From assembly GCA_024397875.1 (NCBI GenBank), contig CP073344.1, positions 248,001-312,000 on the forward strand: a stretch of DNA of 64,000 nucleotides, read 5' to 3'. Below are positions 47,168 through 55,479 of this stretch, one piece after another. The stretch's first letter is position 1. Each line of letters starts with the position of its first letter. This DNA is from Amphritea atlantica. Its GTDB lineage: Bacteria > Pseudomonadota > Gammaproteobacteria > Pseudomonadales > Balneatricaceae. Position numbers and translations under genes: made by a program. The notes under the pieces are model-generated. The model was not told the origin of the DNA. It did not search any database and saw only the letters and a program-made list of their open reading frames with translations.

Positions 47168-48004
47168 TTATTTTGTCAGCAACCGGATTCCATCCGCTTC
47201 AATCGCAATTTTGCGCTCTTTATAGAGCCGGCCGATCGACAGTTTGAAGGCTTTCTTACTGCAGCTGAACAGACGTTTGATGGTTTCCGGTGAGGTTTTA
47301 TCATTGGCCGCAATATAACCGTCATGCTCTTCCAGCAGGTGTATGATGCGCTTACCCAGATCATCGGTTTTGCCATATCCCAGTTGCTGCAGGCTCAGAT
47401 TGATCTTGCCGTCCGGACGGACCAGCTTGATAAAGCCCTTCATTCGCTGGCCATAACGCACCGGCTTAAACACGTCATCATCATAGATGACTCCCCAGTG
47501 CTGACCATTGATGATCGCTTTATACCCGATATGGGTATGCTCCTCGATCATCAGATCAACCTGCTGGCCCTTCTCATAGCTGTGGGGATAGTTATCGAGA
47601 AACTTATTCAGCTTGGTGGAACCGGCAATCCTGTCGGTTTCCTGATCCAGATAGAGGTAGACGATCTGTTCCTGACCTTTCTCGACAGTTTTCTTCTGCT
47701 CACTGAAGGGCACCAGCAGATCTTTCGGCAGTCCCCAGTCAAAAAAAGCACCGGTACGATTCAGGTCAACAACCTTAAGGCAGGCAAACTCGCCGATCTG
47801 TGCTTTTGGCGTTTCGGTGGTGGCGATCAGCAGATCTTCAGAGTCACGATAGATAAACACCTCCAGCCGGTCACCTGGCTGAGTGTTTTCAGGGACATAA
47901 CGCTGAGGCAGAAGAATTTCTCCCAGCTCTTCTCCATCAAGATAAACGCCGAATTTAACTTGTTTGGTGACTTCCAGATTGTTGAGCCGGCCGATCATTG
48001 CCAT
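47168..48004 (-). CDS. cvfB: S1-domain RNA-binding protein CvfB (YitL-like)
   Basis: 278 residues. The CvfB layout is seen: S1/OB-fold domains in the first 200 residues (including GEFACLKVVDLNRTGAFFDWGLPKDLLVPFSEQ, with the S1 aromatic/basic face), then a C-terminal winged-helix domain (FKLSIGRLYKERKIAIEADGIRLL). CvfB proteins bind RNA and affect virulence or stress genes in Firmicutes; the role in gammaproteobacteria is not established. A luxS terminator ends 18 nt before the ATG. Confidence 0.85.
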   Translation of the reverse strand: MAMIGRLNNLEVTKQVKFGVYLDGEELGEILLPQRYVPENTQPGDRLEVFIYRDSEDLLIATTETPKAQIGEFACLKVVDLNRTGAFFDWGLPKDLLVPFSEQKKTVEKGQEQIVYLYLDQETDRIAGSTKLNKFLDNYPHSYEKGQQVDLMIEEHTHIGYKAIINGQHWGVIYDDDVFKPVRYGQRMKGFIKLVRPDGKINLSLQQLGYGKTDDLGKRIIHLLEEHDGYIAANDKTSPETIKRLFSCSKKAFKLSIGRLYKERKIAIEADGIRLLTK

Positions 48005-48021
48005 GGGATTTTTAGCCTCTT

Positions 48022-48067
48022 AAAAAATAAAAAACGGAGCCTTACTAAGTTTAGCCCGGCTCCGTTT
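48022..48067 (-). terminator. Intrinsic terminator after luxS
   Basis: AAACGGAGCC (48032-48041) pairs with GGCTCCGTTT (48058-48067) around a 16-nt loop. On the minus strand it is followed by T-rich TTTTTTATTTTTT. It closes the luxS mRNA 22 nt after the stop, but its T-tract ends only about 18 nt before the cvfB start codon. Confidence 0.85.
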
Positions 48068-48088
48068 CTGAATCAGAAGTCTGCGCTA

Positions 48089-48601
48089 TCAGGAGTGAGA
48101 TTGCAGGAATTCAGGGTCAAGTTTCAGCTCATCATTGCTGTTAACACCAACGCCCCGCTGACGGATATTTTCAGCGATCGCTTTGGCCTCATCCAGTGAG
48201 TGCATATTGTAAGTGCCGCACTGATACTCGTTCAGCTCAGGAATCTGGTTTTGCTGCTCAACCTTCAGCACATCATCCATTGATTCCAGCCAGGCGCCAG
48301 CCACACTCTGTTCCTGTGGTGTGCCGATCAGGCTCATATAGAAACCGGTACGGCAACCCATAGGGGAGATATCGATAATCTCAACGCCGTTGCCATTCAG
48401 GTGGTCGCGCATGAAACCGGCGAACAGGTGTTCCAGAGTATGAATCCCTTTTTCACTGAGAATCTCTTCATTCGGGCGACAGAAGCGCAGATCAAATACA
48501 GTGATGGTATCGCCACCGGGTGTTGTCATTTTTTTCGCAACACGAACCGCCGGTGCATTCATGCGGGTGTGGTCAACAGTAAAGCTATCTAGCAGAGGCA
48601 T
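48089..48601 (-). CDS. luxS: S-ribosylhomocysteine lyase LuxS
   Basis: Recycles S-ribosylhomocysteine to homocysteine and DPD, the AI-2 precursor. The ATG at 48601 ([14 protein letters not shown]) gives 170 residues, as in E. coli (171). The zinc site is H54 and H58 (HTLEH) with C128 (YQCGTYNM), and the catalytic Cys is C83 (MGCRTGFYM). No methionine-cycle pfs gene is adjacent. Confidence 0.97.
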   Translation of the reverse strand: MPLLDSFTVDHTRMNAPAVRVAKKMTTPGGDTITVFDLRFCRPNEEILSEKGIHTLEHLFAGFMRDHLNGNGVEIIDISPMGCRTGFYMSLIGTPQEQSVAGAWLESMDDVLKVEQQNQIPELNEYQCGTYNMHSLDEAKAIAENIRQRGVGVNSNDELKLDPEFLQSHS

Positions 48602-48719
48602 GTCTGAATCTCTCGCTTTGGGAAATAACGGGAATAACACATAGTATAGTCGCAGATTATCCCAGTATTACGCTGGGAAATTAACCCTTAGTGCGGATTT
48701 CTTTTTAACCCTGCTCTGC

Positions 48720-49466
48720 TCAGATTTCACGTAGCCGGTTGAGGAGTTTGCGGGCCGGGAATCCCAGCTGCTTTTCCAGTTTTTTTGCTCTGTTCAGCAG
48801 GGCTCTGGGGTTCGATTCCGGTTTGCCGCTTTTAAAGGCAAACGCGATCAGGTTGCCACTGTCGACGGTGCAGCAGAGCCAGTTATCGCCGAACAGGTCT
48901 GACAGTTGCTGGTCAGCCAGTGGATGGTATCCATAACCCTCATCCCACAGGTTCAACACCAGGACACCCTGATCACTCAGCAGGCGGTAGCACTGCTCAA
49001 GATACTCTTTCTGCAACTGCTGATGCTGCATGCCGCTATCACTGAACAGATCGGTAAAAATCAGGTCGCTGGGCGTGGTCTCCTGGCGAAGGTATTCCAG
49101 GGCATCGCTGATGGTAATAGTCAGGCGGCTGGTTTCCGGCAACAGAAAATATTCGCTGGCGATCGCCCGCACCTGCGGTCTGAGTTCAGCAACACAGATC
49201 TGTAAGCTGGTGGAATAACTCAGCAGCGCATGCACCAGTGACCCGCCCCCCAGGCCAAGCATCAGTGCCCGCTGTGGATCAGGCTGGTATAACAATCCCA
49301 GCAGCATCGCTTGTAGGTATTGATAGACGGGGTATTCCGGGCGGCTGCGATCAATGCGGCTCTGTTCACCGCCGGAACCGAAACTCATGTAGCGATAGGG
49401 ACCATCATCGTAGACGTAGATGGGGCCATATTCATCAAAATTGCGGGCGATTTCAGTTCCCAGCAT
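48720..49466 (-). CDS. Spermidine-synthase-like methyltransferase-fold protein
   Basis: 248 residues with the SpeE-type Rossmann fold: VYDDGPYRYMSFGSGGEQSRI, LMLGLGGGSLVHALLS, ICVAELRPQVRAIASEYF and the acidic SDLIFTDLFSD loop. The usual polyamine-binding DxxxxD and aminopropyl pocket are not clear, and the protein is shorter than SpeE (about 288), so it may belong to the group of uncharacterised spermidine-synthase-like proteins. The TFTS of the GGGS loop suggests SAM or decarboxylated-SAM binding. It follows luxS upstream; both handle sulfur-nucleoside chemistry, which may be chance. Confidence 0.7.
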   Translation of the reverse strand: MLGTEIARNFDEYGPIYVYDDGPYRYMSFGSGGEQSRIDRSRPEYPVYQYLQAMLLGLLYQPDPQRALMLGLGGGSLVHALLSYSTSLQICVAELRPQVRAIASEYFLLPETSRLTITISDALEYLRQETTPSDLIFTDLFSDSGMQHQQLQKEYLEQCYRLLSDQGVLVLNLWDEGYGYHPLADQQLSDLFGDNWLCCTVDSGNLIAFAFKSGKPESNPRALLNRAKKLEKQLGFPARKLLNRLREI

Positions 49467-49766
49467 ATTTAGTTCCCGTAATCGTACTCAAAAAGTTATC
49501 TCTAACACAGTGCTCTCTGAATGGTTTTCCGTCACCGTGATAGGCAATCAGCTGCGACAGGTGGCGGCAATGATTGCTGCGCCGCAAAACAGAAGTTGAT
49601 CTGGGTCATGCTTTGGCGGCTGAAGTGTAAACCTGTTCAACTATTTTCTCATTAGTTGATTCTTTTTCATCTAAACTAACTACTTAGTTGAACGGAAAGC
49701 CGAGGCCGTTTGCTCTATTATTACCTGCCTGCAGTAAGGATAAAAACAAAAAAGTGGGAGAAATTC

Positions 49767-49985
49767 ATGAAGCAAAGTCAGTTGGTGCTGGCCCATTGTA
49801 TCGGCTGCGGCTGTGATGATCATCACAGCTGTGATACCGATTATGGCAAATGTACCTGGATCATTGTTGACCGGGAACTGAATGTCGGCGTGTGCAGTGG
49901 CTGTGAAGAGGCGCTGGCAGCCTGGCAGCAGGGGGCAAGAACCACTGCCGCAGTGCAGGCGCGGACGCTCAATCGTCACGGTTAA
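49767..49985 (+). CDS. Small Cys-rich putative metal-binding protein
   Basis: 72 residues with seven Cys: HCIGCGCDDHHSC (C11, C14, C16, C22), C29 before Trp, and CSGC (C43, C46). This looks like a compact zinc- or iron-binding module; short proteins with C-x2-C-x-C and C-x-W spacing occur in several proteobacteria without assigned function. A GGGAGA ribosome-binding site 6 nt before the ATG supports this start rather than the in-frame codon 57 nt earlier. It is followed by a bidirectional terminator. Confidence 0.65.
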   Translation: MKQSQLVLAHCIGCGCDDHHSCDTDYGKCTWIIVDRELNVGVCSGCEEALAAWQQGARTTAAVQARTLNRHG

Positions 49986-50011
49986 CCGTTGCGCAAAAAA
50001 ATAACAATAAA

Positions 50012-50041
50012 AAAGAAGGCGCCTCAGGCGCCTTCTTTTTT
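50012..50041. terminator. Bidirectional intrinsic terminator
   Basis: AGAAGGCGCC and GGCGCCTTCT form a perfect 10-bp stem with a TCA loop, flanked by A-runs and T-runs on both sides. It serves the small Cys-rich gene on the plus strand and the DUF1302-DUF1329 operon on the minus strand. Confidence 0.92.
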
Positions 50042-50054
50042 ATTGCGGTATCGG

Positions 50055-51407
50055 TTAGCGAATACCCATTCGGCGGATCGCCTGTGGCGTAAAGTCGCTG
50101 TGTTTAAAGCGGGCTTTAAAGTCGAACCCGTCGCCCTCTTCATTGGTCAGGCTGCCAACCAGGTAGCGTCCAGACTGTAGGTCATAGAGTGCCTCAGCGG
50201 TTAGCCAGGGAACCTGAGCATCCAGATACTGCATCTCATGAGCTTCACCGACGCGCCATAACTGACCCCGGCCATCATAGTGGTCGACAATAGCCGCCTG
50301 CCAGGTATCTTCATCAATATAGAAGACACGCTTGGCATAGATGTGACGCGCGCCCTCTTTCAGGGTTGCTTCCACCTTCCATACCCGGTGCAGCTCATAA
50401 CGCGTGTGGTCCGGGTTCATATGACCCTTCTTCAGGATATCGCTGTATTTCAGGTTGCGGTCAGCCAGCTTGTAGCTGTTGTAAGGGATGTAAATCTCCT
50501 CTTTGCCCGCAAGTTTCCAGTCGTACAGATCGGGCGCACCATTAAACATATCCAGATTGTCAGAGGTCCGCTGCCCATCAGACGCCGTGCCCGGAGCATC
50601 GTAGGCGATCTGTGGCGCCCGGCGAACCCGGCGCTGCCCGGCATTGTAAATCCATGCCTGACGTGGCTTGGCGATCTGATTCTGGGCTTCATGAACCAGC
50701 AGCACATTGCCGGTCAGTCGGGCGGGTGCCTGAATCTCCTGAACAAAGTAGAACAGAATATTATCATCCTGATCGGTGCGTCCCTCCTTGAGGTAGCTGG
50801 GCCAGGACATCTTCTCGGTAATTTTCACCGGAACGAAGTTGCCGTTCTCATGCACAGGTACCTGTACGAAGGTACGCTCAAGTGCACCACCGCGGTAACG
50901 GGACATATGGTTCCAGATGACCTCGAGACCATTCTGAGGAACCGGAAAGGGGATCCCCTCAAGGGTATCCGCACTTAACCCGTTACCGTTATCCACCAGT
51001 TCTGACTGCAGCGCATTTTTCCGGGCATTGTCATACTGGGAGCGGGGCAGTGACGCGCTGCGGTGTGTCGGGTAGATATTCATCCGAAAGGTGTCCGGAT
51101 ATTTGGCAAACAGCGCCAGTTGACCCGGTGTCAGGTGTTGCTGATATTCTGCAGCGTTCGCGGCGGAAATGGTGATGAGTGCTTGTTCACCGGCATAGGG
51201 GTCTTTAAAACGTTCCCCTCCGGCAGGCAACCCGCCATCCCATGCTGGAATGGTTCCGGCGGCGTTGCCTGCCGTCTCTGCGCCCAGCGGGGTCAGGGTT
51301 GTACCCAGCCTGGCAGCTTCGGCTTCTGAAACCGCGGCCATTGTTTGCATGCTTAAGCTTAATCCCAGGGCAGAGCCAAGGAGCAGGGCAGTCGATTTAA
51401 ACGTCAT
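50055..51407 (-). CDS. DUF1329 outer-membrane/periplasmic protein
   Basis: 450 residues with signal peptide MTFKSTALLLGSALGLSLSM cut near MAAVS. The mature part is the DUF1329 type, with GGLPAGGERFKDPYAGEQ and the characteristic FYIDEDTWQAAIVDHYDGRGQLWR. The fold of the family is like LolA/LolB, so lipid or hydrophobic ligand transport is suspected. It lies 27 nt after the DUF1302 gene in the same operon, the classic pairing. Both are often next to YCF48/MMPL genes, which here lie about 25 kb away. Confidence 0.88.
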   Translation of the reverse strand: MTFKSTALLLGSALGLSLSMQTMAAVSEAEAARLGTTLTPLGAETAGNAAGTIPAWDGGLPAGGERFKDPYAGEQALITISAANAAEYQQHLTPGQLALFAKYPDTFRMNIYPTHRSASLPRSQYDNARKNALQSELVDNGNGLSADTLEGIPFPVPQNGLEVIWNHMSRYRGGALERTFVQVPVHENGNFVPVKITEKMSWPSYLKEGRTDQDDNILFYFVQEIQAPARLTGNVLLVHEAQNQIAKPRQAWIYNAGQRRVRRAPQIAYDAPGTASDGQRTSDNLDMFNGAPDLYDWKLAGKEEIYIPYNSYKLADRNLKYSDILKKGHMNPDHTRYELHRVWKVEATLKEGARHIYAKRVFYIDEDTWQAAIVDHYDGRGQLWRVGEAHEMQYLDAQVPWLTAEALYDLQSGRYLVGSLTNEEGDGFDFKARFKHSDFTPQAIRRMGIR

Positions 51408-51434
51408 AATAAATTCTCCTGTAATCCTTAACTC

Positions 51435-53273
51435 TTAGAAAGAGACCGATGCACTGAGTGACAGAAAATCACGGTCATCGATTGCGTTATAGTCACCCCC
51501 AAAGAAGTTGGTGTAGCCCAGCTGAACCTGATACTGGTTCAGATAGTCGGCGGTGAGGCTTAATGTTGCCGCTTTTTCGCCTTCACCAAATGAGGCGCCG
51601 GGTTCGGGGCCATAGCCTTCAATACCATGTTTAAAACTGACTTCAGGTTTTAAGTTAACTCCGGCAAATGCACTCGGGTAGGTAAGATTGGCCCGGACAA
51701 CATAACCAAAAGAATTCTGAGTTACAAAGCCATCGGTATCACCTGGTGTATAGCCAAAGATCCCGTTTCGACCATATTTCAGTGCGGTTGCACTTTCATC
51801 AAGATCGTGAACATGGGTCCAGCCGAGTTCGCCTATCAGGGTCATCCGGCTGGCGCCCATTACCCGATCAACAAACTTCACAAAACTTGTCTGTACCTGT
51901 GTAATATCAAACGCATTATACCCCTGAATATCGTTTCCAAGACCTGCAAGCCCGATGGGTACGACAGTACCGTTGGCTGGGTTGCCAGGATCGGTACCCA
52001 GAGTCAGCATAGATGCAACCAGCATAGGTCCGTTTAACTGAACAGGTACATCTTTCTTATGGCTGACTTCTCCTGACCAGGCAACGTCACCAATCGTTGT
52101 GCTGAAGCTGGCACCAACCAATGTGATATCTTCAGGATATTCTATGAAATACTGTGACTGGAAAGGACCAGTACCCGCTGGGCTGGTTGTTTTTACCCCG
52201 CTGATAATGGGCAGGCGGCTATGGTAGCGAGCCAGGTATAAACCAAATTCAGTGCTGTTTAGTTGTTCTGCAAAGTAACGGAACGCCACACCAAACTGGC
52301 CGCTGTCCTTAGCATCTCTGATGCCATCAGCCGCTCTGTTGACCACAAGGTCAGTATTAAAAGGAGCGCTGCCATCGAATGTATTGAAATAAACTGAGTC
52401 CGGAGCGTTTGTTGCTGCCAGTGCTGGGTTGTCACTGCGGACACGAATCCCATTACAGCCTTCCGCAGTGAAGTCATTGGTCGAAAAATAGGTACCGCAG
52501 CCATCGATAGCGGTCTTTTCCCACTCTAGCTGGTAAAAACCTTCAACACTAAGATTATCGGTCAGGCCCATTGAGGCGAAAGCCATATTAACCGGTAGCA
52601 GGCCTTCTTTTACTTCCGCGCCTGCGCGGCGAAATGCACTCACATCAAAGGGGTTTATGACGTTAATGCCGCCTTGAATAAAGGTACTCTCGCCCCAGTT
52701 GACGACCTGACGACCGACACGGACATCGAGTGGTTTATCATTGATGTCAAATGAGCCAAAAATATAAGCGTCGAGAATTTCCGCACCGGAAAATTTGGCA
52801 TAATCATTAAAACCACTGTCATCCAGTGAGGTGTTTGATGCGTAGCCGTTGGGGATATGTCCGTGGTTGGCATTGCCTTCGTTCATGGCATAGTCGTACC
52901 AGTATTTACCACGAATAAAGACACCGATATTGTCCTTGCTCAGCTGAAGGTCATGTACGCCTTTAAAAACAGTCGAGAAGGCATCGCCTTTGGAGTAGTT
53001 TTGAGTGCCGTCATCGTATGAACCTGAACCCGCACTGGTACCACTGTTAGCCTTAGAGATCAGGCCCTCGTTCGGGTTGCTTAACCGCCAGCTAGAGCCA
53101 ACCGACAGCTGCGAATCAAACCGGCCTTCGATCTCTCCAAGATTAAATTCTACAGCGGCTGCCGGTCCGGCGATTGAGGCTGTCAGCATTGTCAGGGTTA
53201 CACTTCGTGCGAGCTTGCTTCGCATCGGAGTGGCACGCCAGGGGGCTGACGTCCGTATCGATCTCTTTGCCAT
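51435..53273 (-). CDS. DUF1302 putative outer-membrane beta-barrel protein
   Basis: 612 residues. After a signal peptide (cut near AAAVE) there is a long stretch of alternating hydrophobic beta strands and a C-terminal aromatic residue (SLSASVSF), typical of outer-membrane barrels. DUF1302 hallmarks are VEFNLGEIEGRFDSQLSVGSSWRL and VGRQVVNWGESTFIQGGINVINPFD. It may be a channel or lipid-uptake porin. It is the first gene of the DUF1302-DUF1329 operon, and an AraC-type gene starts on the other strand 288 bp away. Confidence 0.85.
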   Translation of the reverse strand: MAKRSIRTSAPWRATPMRSKLARSVTLTMLTASIAGPAAAVEFNLGEIEGRFDSQLSVGSSWRLSNPNEGLISKANSGTSAGSGSYDDGTQNYSKGDAFSTVFKGVHDLQLSKDNIGVFIRGKYWYDYAMNEGNANHGHIPNGYASNTSLDDSGFNDYAKFSGAEILDAYIFGSFDINDKPLDVRVGRQVVNWGESTFIQGGINVINPFDVSAFRRAGAEVKEGLLPVNMAFASMGLTDNLSVEGFYQLEWEKTAIDGCGTYFSTNDFTAEGCNGIRVRSDNPALAATNAPDSVYFNTFDGSAPFNTDLVVNRAADGIRDAKDSGQFGVAFRYFAEQLNSTEFGLYLARYHSRLPIISGVKTTSPAGTGPFQSQYFIEYPEDITLVGASFSTTIGDVAWSGEVSHKKDVPVQLNGPMLVASMLTLGTDPGNPANGTVVPIGLAGLGNDIQGYNAFDITQVQTSFVKFVDRVMGASRMTLIGELGWTHVHDLDESATALKYGRNGIFGYTPGDTDGFVTQNSFGYVVRANLTYPSAFAGVNLKPEVSFKHGIEGYGPEPGASFGEGEKAATLSLTADYLNQYQVQLGYTNFFGGDYNAIDDRDFLSLSASVSF

Positions 53274-53561
53274 TTAATTCACCTTCTCGGTAACTTGTTA
53301 TTTTTGTTTATTCAGCCAGACCCTGTTTGCCTGGATATAGCTTGCCTCTGATCAGATTTCAGATCTCAGACACACGTAGTTTGAAGTTAAGGCAGAATAG
53401 ATAATCCTTCATCTGGCGGTGTATTCTCAATAACAATAGCTGTCATTATCACTGACAAAAAATGTCTCGGCTATTTTTTTCGTTGTGCATGATATAAGTT
53501 AAAAGAAAACTATCTGAATTGATTTAAATTACAAAAATAACAGAAAAGTTGAGATGAAAAG

Positions 53562-54629
53562 ATGGAAAAGACCATCACCGTTCCAACAGGTTATGTCCGC
53601 TATCTTCTGTCGCAGGTTGAGAAACAGGGCTACAACCTTGATGAGTTATTGGCTGTTGTCGGGATTGAGCCAACAGAAATTGAACAAAGAACTGAATTTT
53701 CTGCTATCAAATTCGGTCAGCTATACCAGCGGATCATGTGGACGGCACAGGATGAGTCCTTTGGTATGGTGTCGGGAGGGCGGGTACCTAATGGTACTTT
53801 CCGGATGATGTGCCACGCTATCATTCACTGTCCGACGCTGGAGCGGGCGATCTATCGGTGCAGTGCTTTTTATGAGATTTGTCGCGGCACTAAGGTAAAG
53901 CCCCGTCTGGTACGCAAGGGACGATACGCCAAGCTCTCCTTTGCGCCGGTCAGTTCCGTACCCGGCAAAGAGGTGCGTGAAATGTTGCAGAATGAGGCGC
54001 CTGCTGTTGTTCGTACCGGGTTGTCGATGTGGCACCATTTTATTAGCTGGCTGATTGGTTCCCGGCTGGATCTGAAAGCGGCCTATTTTACCTTTCCCCG
54101 TCAGGAGGACAGCTATCATTATGAAACATTGTTTCAGTCGGAGGTGAAGTTTGATCAGCACGATAATGCGATCGTTTTCCCTGCCCGCTATCTTGATTAC
54201 CCCATTATTCAGGATGACGAAAGCTTACGGGGTTTTTTGCAAACTGCACCTTATCAGTTGATTGTTATGGTGGATAACGATCAGAGCCTGCGCTCGCAGG
54301 TTAAAGCGATGTTAGGTAAGGATTTTAGCCGTGAACTGCCGGGGGCTGAAGAGGTGGCCTTCAAACTGAATATGTCGGTTTCAACGTTGCGCCGCCGTCT
54401 GGCAGAGGAGCGAAGCTCTTATCAGAAGATTAAGGATGAGTGTCGTAAGAAAGCGGCGATAAACTATATGGACTCCCCGCAACTGTCGATTAATGATGTG
54501 GCGGCGTTGATGGGATTTGATGAACCTTCAGCGTTTTTCCGCTCTTTCAAGAAGTGGACCGGAATGACACCGGGGGAGTATCGGCGCAGTGAAACCTATG
54601 GCGAGAAGTACAGTCTGGGAATGAGCTGA
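53562..54629 (+). CDS. AraC-family transcriptional regulator
   Basis: 355 residues. The N-terminal two-thirds look like the long ligand-binding domain of the OruR/ArgR-like AraC group. The C-terminal 100 residues carry the two AraC helix-turn-helices (VAFKLNMSVSTLRRRLAEERSSY and IGFDEPSAFFRSFKKWTGMTPGEYR with the usual F-R-K-TG-P-Y pattern). It is divergent from the DUF1302-DUF1329 operon, so regulation of that operon by a lipid-like compound is likely. ATG at 53562 has AGATGAAAAG upstream. Confidence 0.88.
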   Translation: MEKTITVPTGYVRYLLSQVEKQGYNLDELLAVVGIEPTEIEQRTEFSAIKFGQLYQRIMWTAQDESFGMVSGGRVPNGTFRMMCHAIIHCPTLERAIYRCSAFYEICRGTKVKPRLVRKGRYAKLSFAPVSSVPGKEVREMLQNEAPAVVRTGLSMWHHFISWLIGSRLDLKAAYFTFPRQEDSYHYETLFQSEVKFDQHDNAIVFPARYLDYPIIQDDESLRGFLQTAPYQLIVMVDNDQSLRSQVKAMLGKDFSRELPGAEEVAFKLNMSVSTLRRRLAEERSSYQKIKDECRKKAAINYMDSPQLSINDVAALMGFDEPSAFFRSFKKWTGMTPGEYRRSETYGEKYSLGMS

Positions 54630-54702
54630 ACGGTGCTGATATTTATCGGCACTCTGATCTGGGAAAATTCTGCAAAAAATTAACTTTTTGCCTTCTACAG
54701 TA

Positions 54703-54730
54703 TTGACACAAACACGGAATCCTTTAATAT
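54703..54730 (+). promoter_or_regulatory. Sigma-70 promoter of the tRNA operon
   Basis: Perfect -35 TTGACA (54703-54708), 16-nt spacer, -10 TAATAT (54725-54730), then a GC-rich discriminator. The start site would be near 54737, about 7 nt before tRNA-Ser. Strong -35 and GC-rich discriminator are typical of growth-rate-controlled stable RNA promoters. Confidence 0.78.
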
Positions 54731-54743
54731 ACGCCACCTCACT

Positions 54744-54834
54744 GGAGGGGTGGCTGAGTGGTCGAAAGCACTGGTCTTGAAAACCAGCGAGGGTTAATAG
54801 CCCTCCCAGGGTTCGAATCCCTGCCCCTCCGCCA
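54744..54834 (+). tRNA. tRNA-Ser (anticodon TGA)
   Basis: 91 nt from GGAGGGG to the encoded CCA, with a long variable arm (GAGGGTTAATAGCCCTC) and the anticodon loop TCTTGAAAA, giving TGA. GTTCGAATCC T-arm. First gene of the four-tRNA operon. Confidence 0.97.
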
Positions 54835-54849
54835 TAGTGAGAACGTTGT

Positions 54850-54925
54850 TCCTCGATAGCTCAGTTGGTAGAGCAGTAGACTGTTAATCTATTGGTCGCT
54901 GGTTCGAGTCCAGCTCGAGGAGCCA
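54850..54925 (+). tRNA. tRNA-Asn (anticodon GTT)
   Basis: 76 nt. Acceptor TCCTCGA pairs with TCGAGGA, anticodon loop CTGTTAA (GTT), T-arm GGTTCGAGTCC, encoded CCA. It lies 15 nt after tRNA-Ser. Confidence 0.97.
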
Positions 54926-54929
54926 CAAC

Positions 54930-55005
54930 GGGTCGTTAGCTCAGTTGGTAGAGCAGTTGGCTTTTAACCAATTGGTCATAGGTTCGAATCCTATACGACC
55001 CACCA
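54930..55005 (+). tRNA. tRNA-Lys (anticodon TTT), copy 1
   Basis: 76 nt. Acceptor GGGTCGT pairs with ACGACCC; anticodon loop CTTTTAA (TTT); T-arm AGGTTCGAATCCT; encoded CCA. Identical in sequence to the second copy 47 nt downstream. Confidence 0.97.
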
Positions 55006-55052
55006 CTTTCTCTCAGGAGAATAGTGGGCATGGGGAAAAAGAAGTTCGGTGT

Positions 55053-55128
55053 GGGTCGTTAGCTCAGTTGGTAGAGCAGTTGGCTTTTAACCAATTGGTC
55101 ATAGGTTCGAATCCTATACGACCCACCA
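55053..55128 (+). tRNA. tRNA-Lys (anticodon TTT), copy 2
   Basis: Identical to copy 1. It ends the tRNA operon; a terminator hairpin follows. Its last 19 nt are the founding copy of the tandem repeats that follow at 55298 and (13 nt) 55480. Confidence 0.97.
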
Positions 55129-55142
55129 CTTCTAATAAATAG

Positions 55143-55163
55143 CCACCGTAGGGTGGTTTTTTT
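55143..55163 (+). terminator. Intrinsic terminator of the tRNA operon
   Basis: CCACC pairs with GGTGG around GTAG and is followed by seven T, 14 nt after tRNA-Lys copy 2. An identical copy is at 55331-55351 in repeat unit 2. Confidence 0.85.
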
Positions 55164-55208
55164 ATGCCTGAAATTTGTGGCACATATAGGATGAGAACCT
55201 GTTTTTAA
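55164..55208 (+). CDS. Possible 14-codon micro-ORF in repeat unit 1
   Basis: ATG to TAA reads MPEICGTYRMRTCF. The same frame is repeated exactly in unit 2 and as a diverged version in unit 3 (MAKSCSRCRMRGYS), keeping start, length, Cys5 and the RMR at 9-11. No ribosome-binding site precedes it; the ATG directly follows the terminator T-run. Translation is unproven. Confidence 0.25.
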   Translation: MPEICGTYRMRTCF

Positions 55209-55297
55209 AACATATAGGTTCGATTCGAGCTGCTTTTCGGCGAGAAAACATCGGAGCTTGCGACGATGGCCCGCAGGGCAAGCGCGAAGCGCGCAGT

Positions 55298-55479
55298 AAT
55301 CCTATACGACCCACCACTTCTAATAAATAGCCACCGTAGGGTGGTTTTTTTATGCCTGAAATTTGTGGCACATATAGGATGAGAACCTGTTTTTAAAACA
55401 TATAGGTTCGAGCCGAGCGTAGCGAGAAAACATCGGAGCCTGCGACGATGGCCTGAAGGGCAAGCGCACAGCGCGCAGT
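55298..55479 (+). repeat. tRNA-Lys-derived tandem repeat, unit 2 (182 bp)
   Basis: Positions 55298-55411 are identical to 55110-55223, including the 19-nt tRNA end, the terminator hairpin and the 14-codon frame. The trailing block is 68 nt instead of 74 and has diverged (GCCGAGCGTAGCGAG against TTCGAGCTGC...GGCGAG), though the centre GAAAACATCGGAGC is shared. Confidence 0.85.
55352..55396 (+). CDS. Possible 14-codon micro-ORF in repeat unit 2
   Basis: Identical to the frame at 55164 (MPEICGTYRMRTCF), within the identical repeat block, so identity is no independent sign of selection. No ribosome-binding site. Confidence 0.22.
   Translation: MPEICGTYRMRTCF

Larger units (their letters stand above)
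55110..55297 (+). repeat. tRNA-Lys-derived tandem repeat, unit 1 (188 bp)
   Basis: The unit starts with the last 19 nt of tRNA-Lys (AATCCTATACGACCCACCA) and continues with the operon terminator (55143-55163), a 14-codon frame (55164-55208) and a GAACCT/AGGTTC hairpin. It ends its conserved part with ATAGGTTCGA (to 55223), the 5' side of the tRNA T-arm. A 74-nt block (55224-55297) then separates it from the next tRNA end. The first 114 nt are identical to unit 2. The layout matches the E. coli tyrT repeats (178-bp units, each with a 19-nt tRNA end). Confidence 0.85.

Noticed and set aside
53441..53459. Fur-like site TGATAATGACA (minus strand) upstream of the DUF1302 gene
   Set aside because: Only the first half matches well (about 13/19 positions overall); likely chance in AT-rich sequence, unlike the 14/15 match at 43065.
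54945..55142. Frame reading VEQLAFNQLVIGSNPIRPTT twice
   Set aside because: It is the translated sequence of the two tRNA-Lys genes, a common false protein family in databases.
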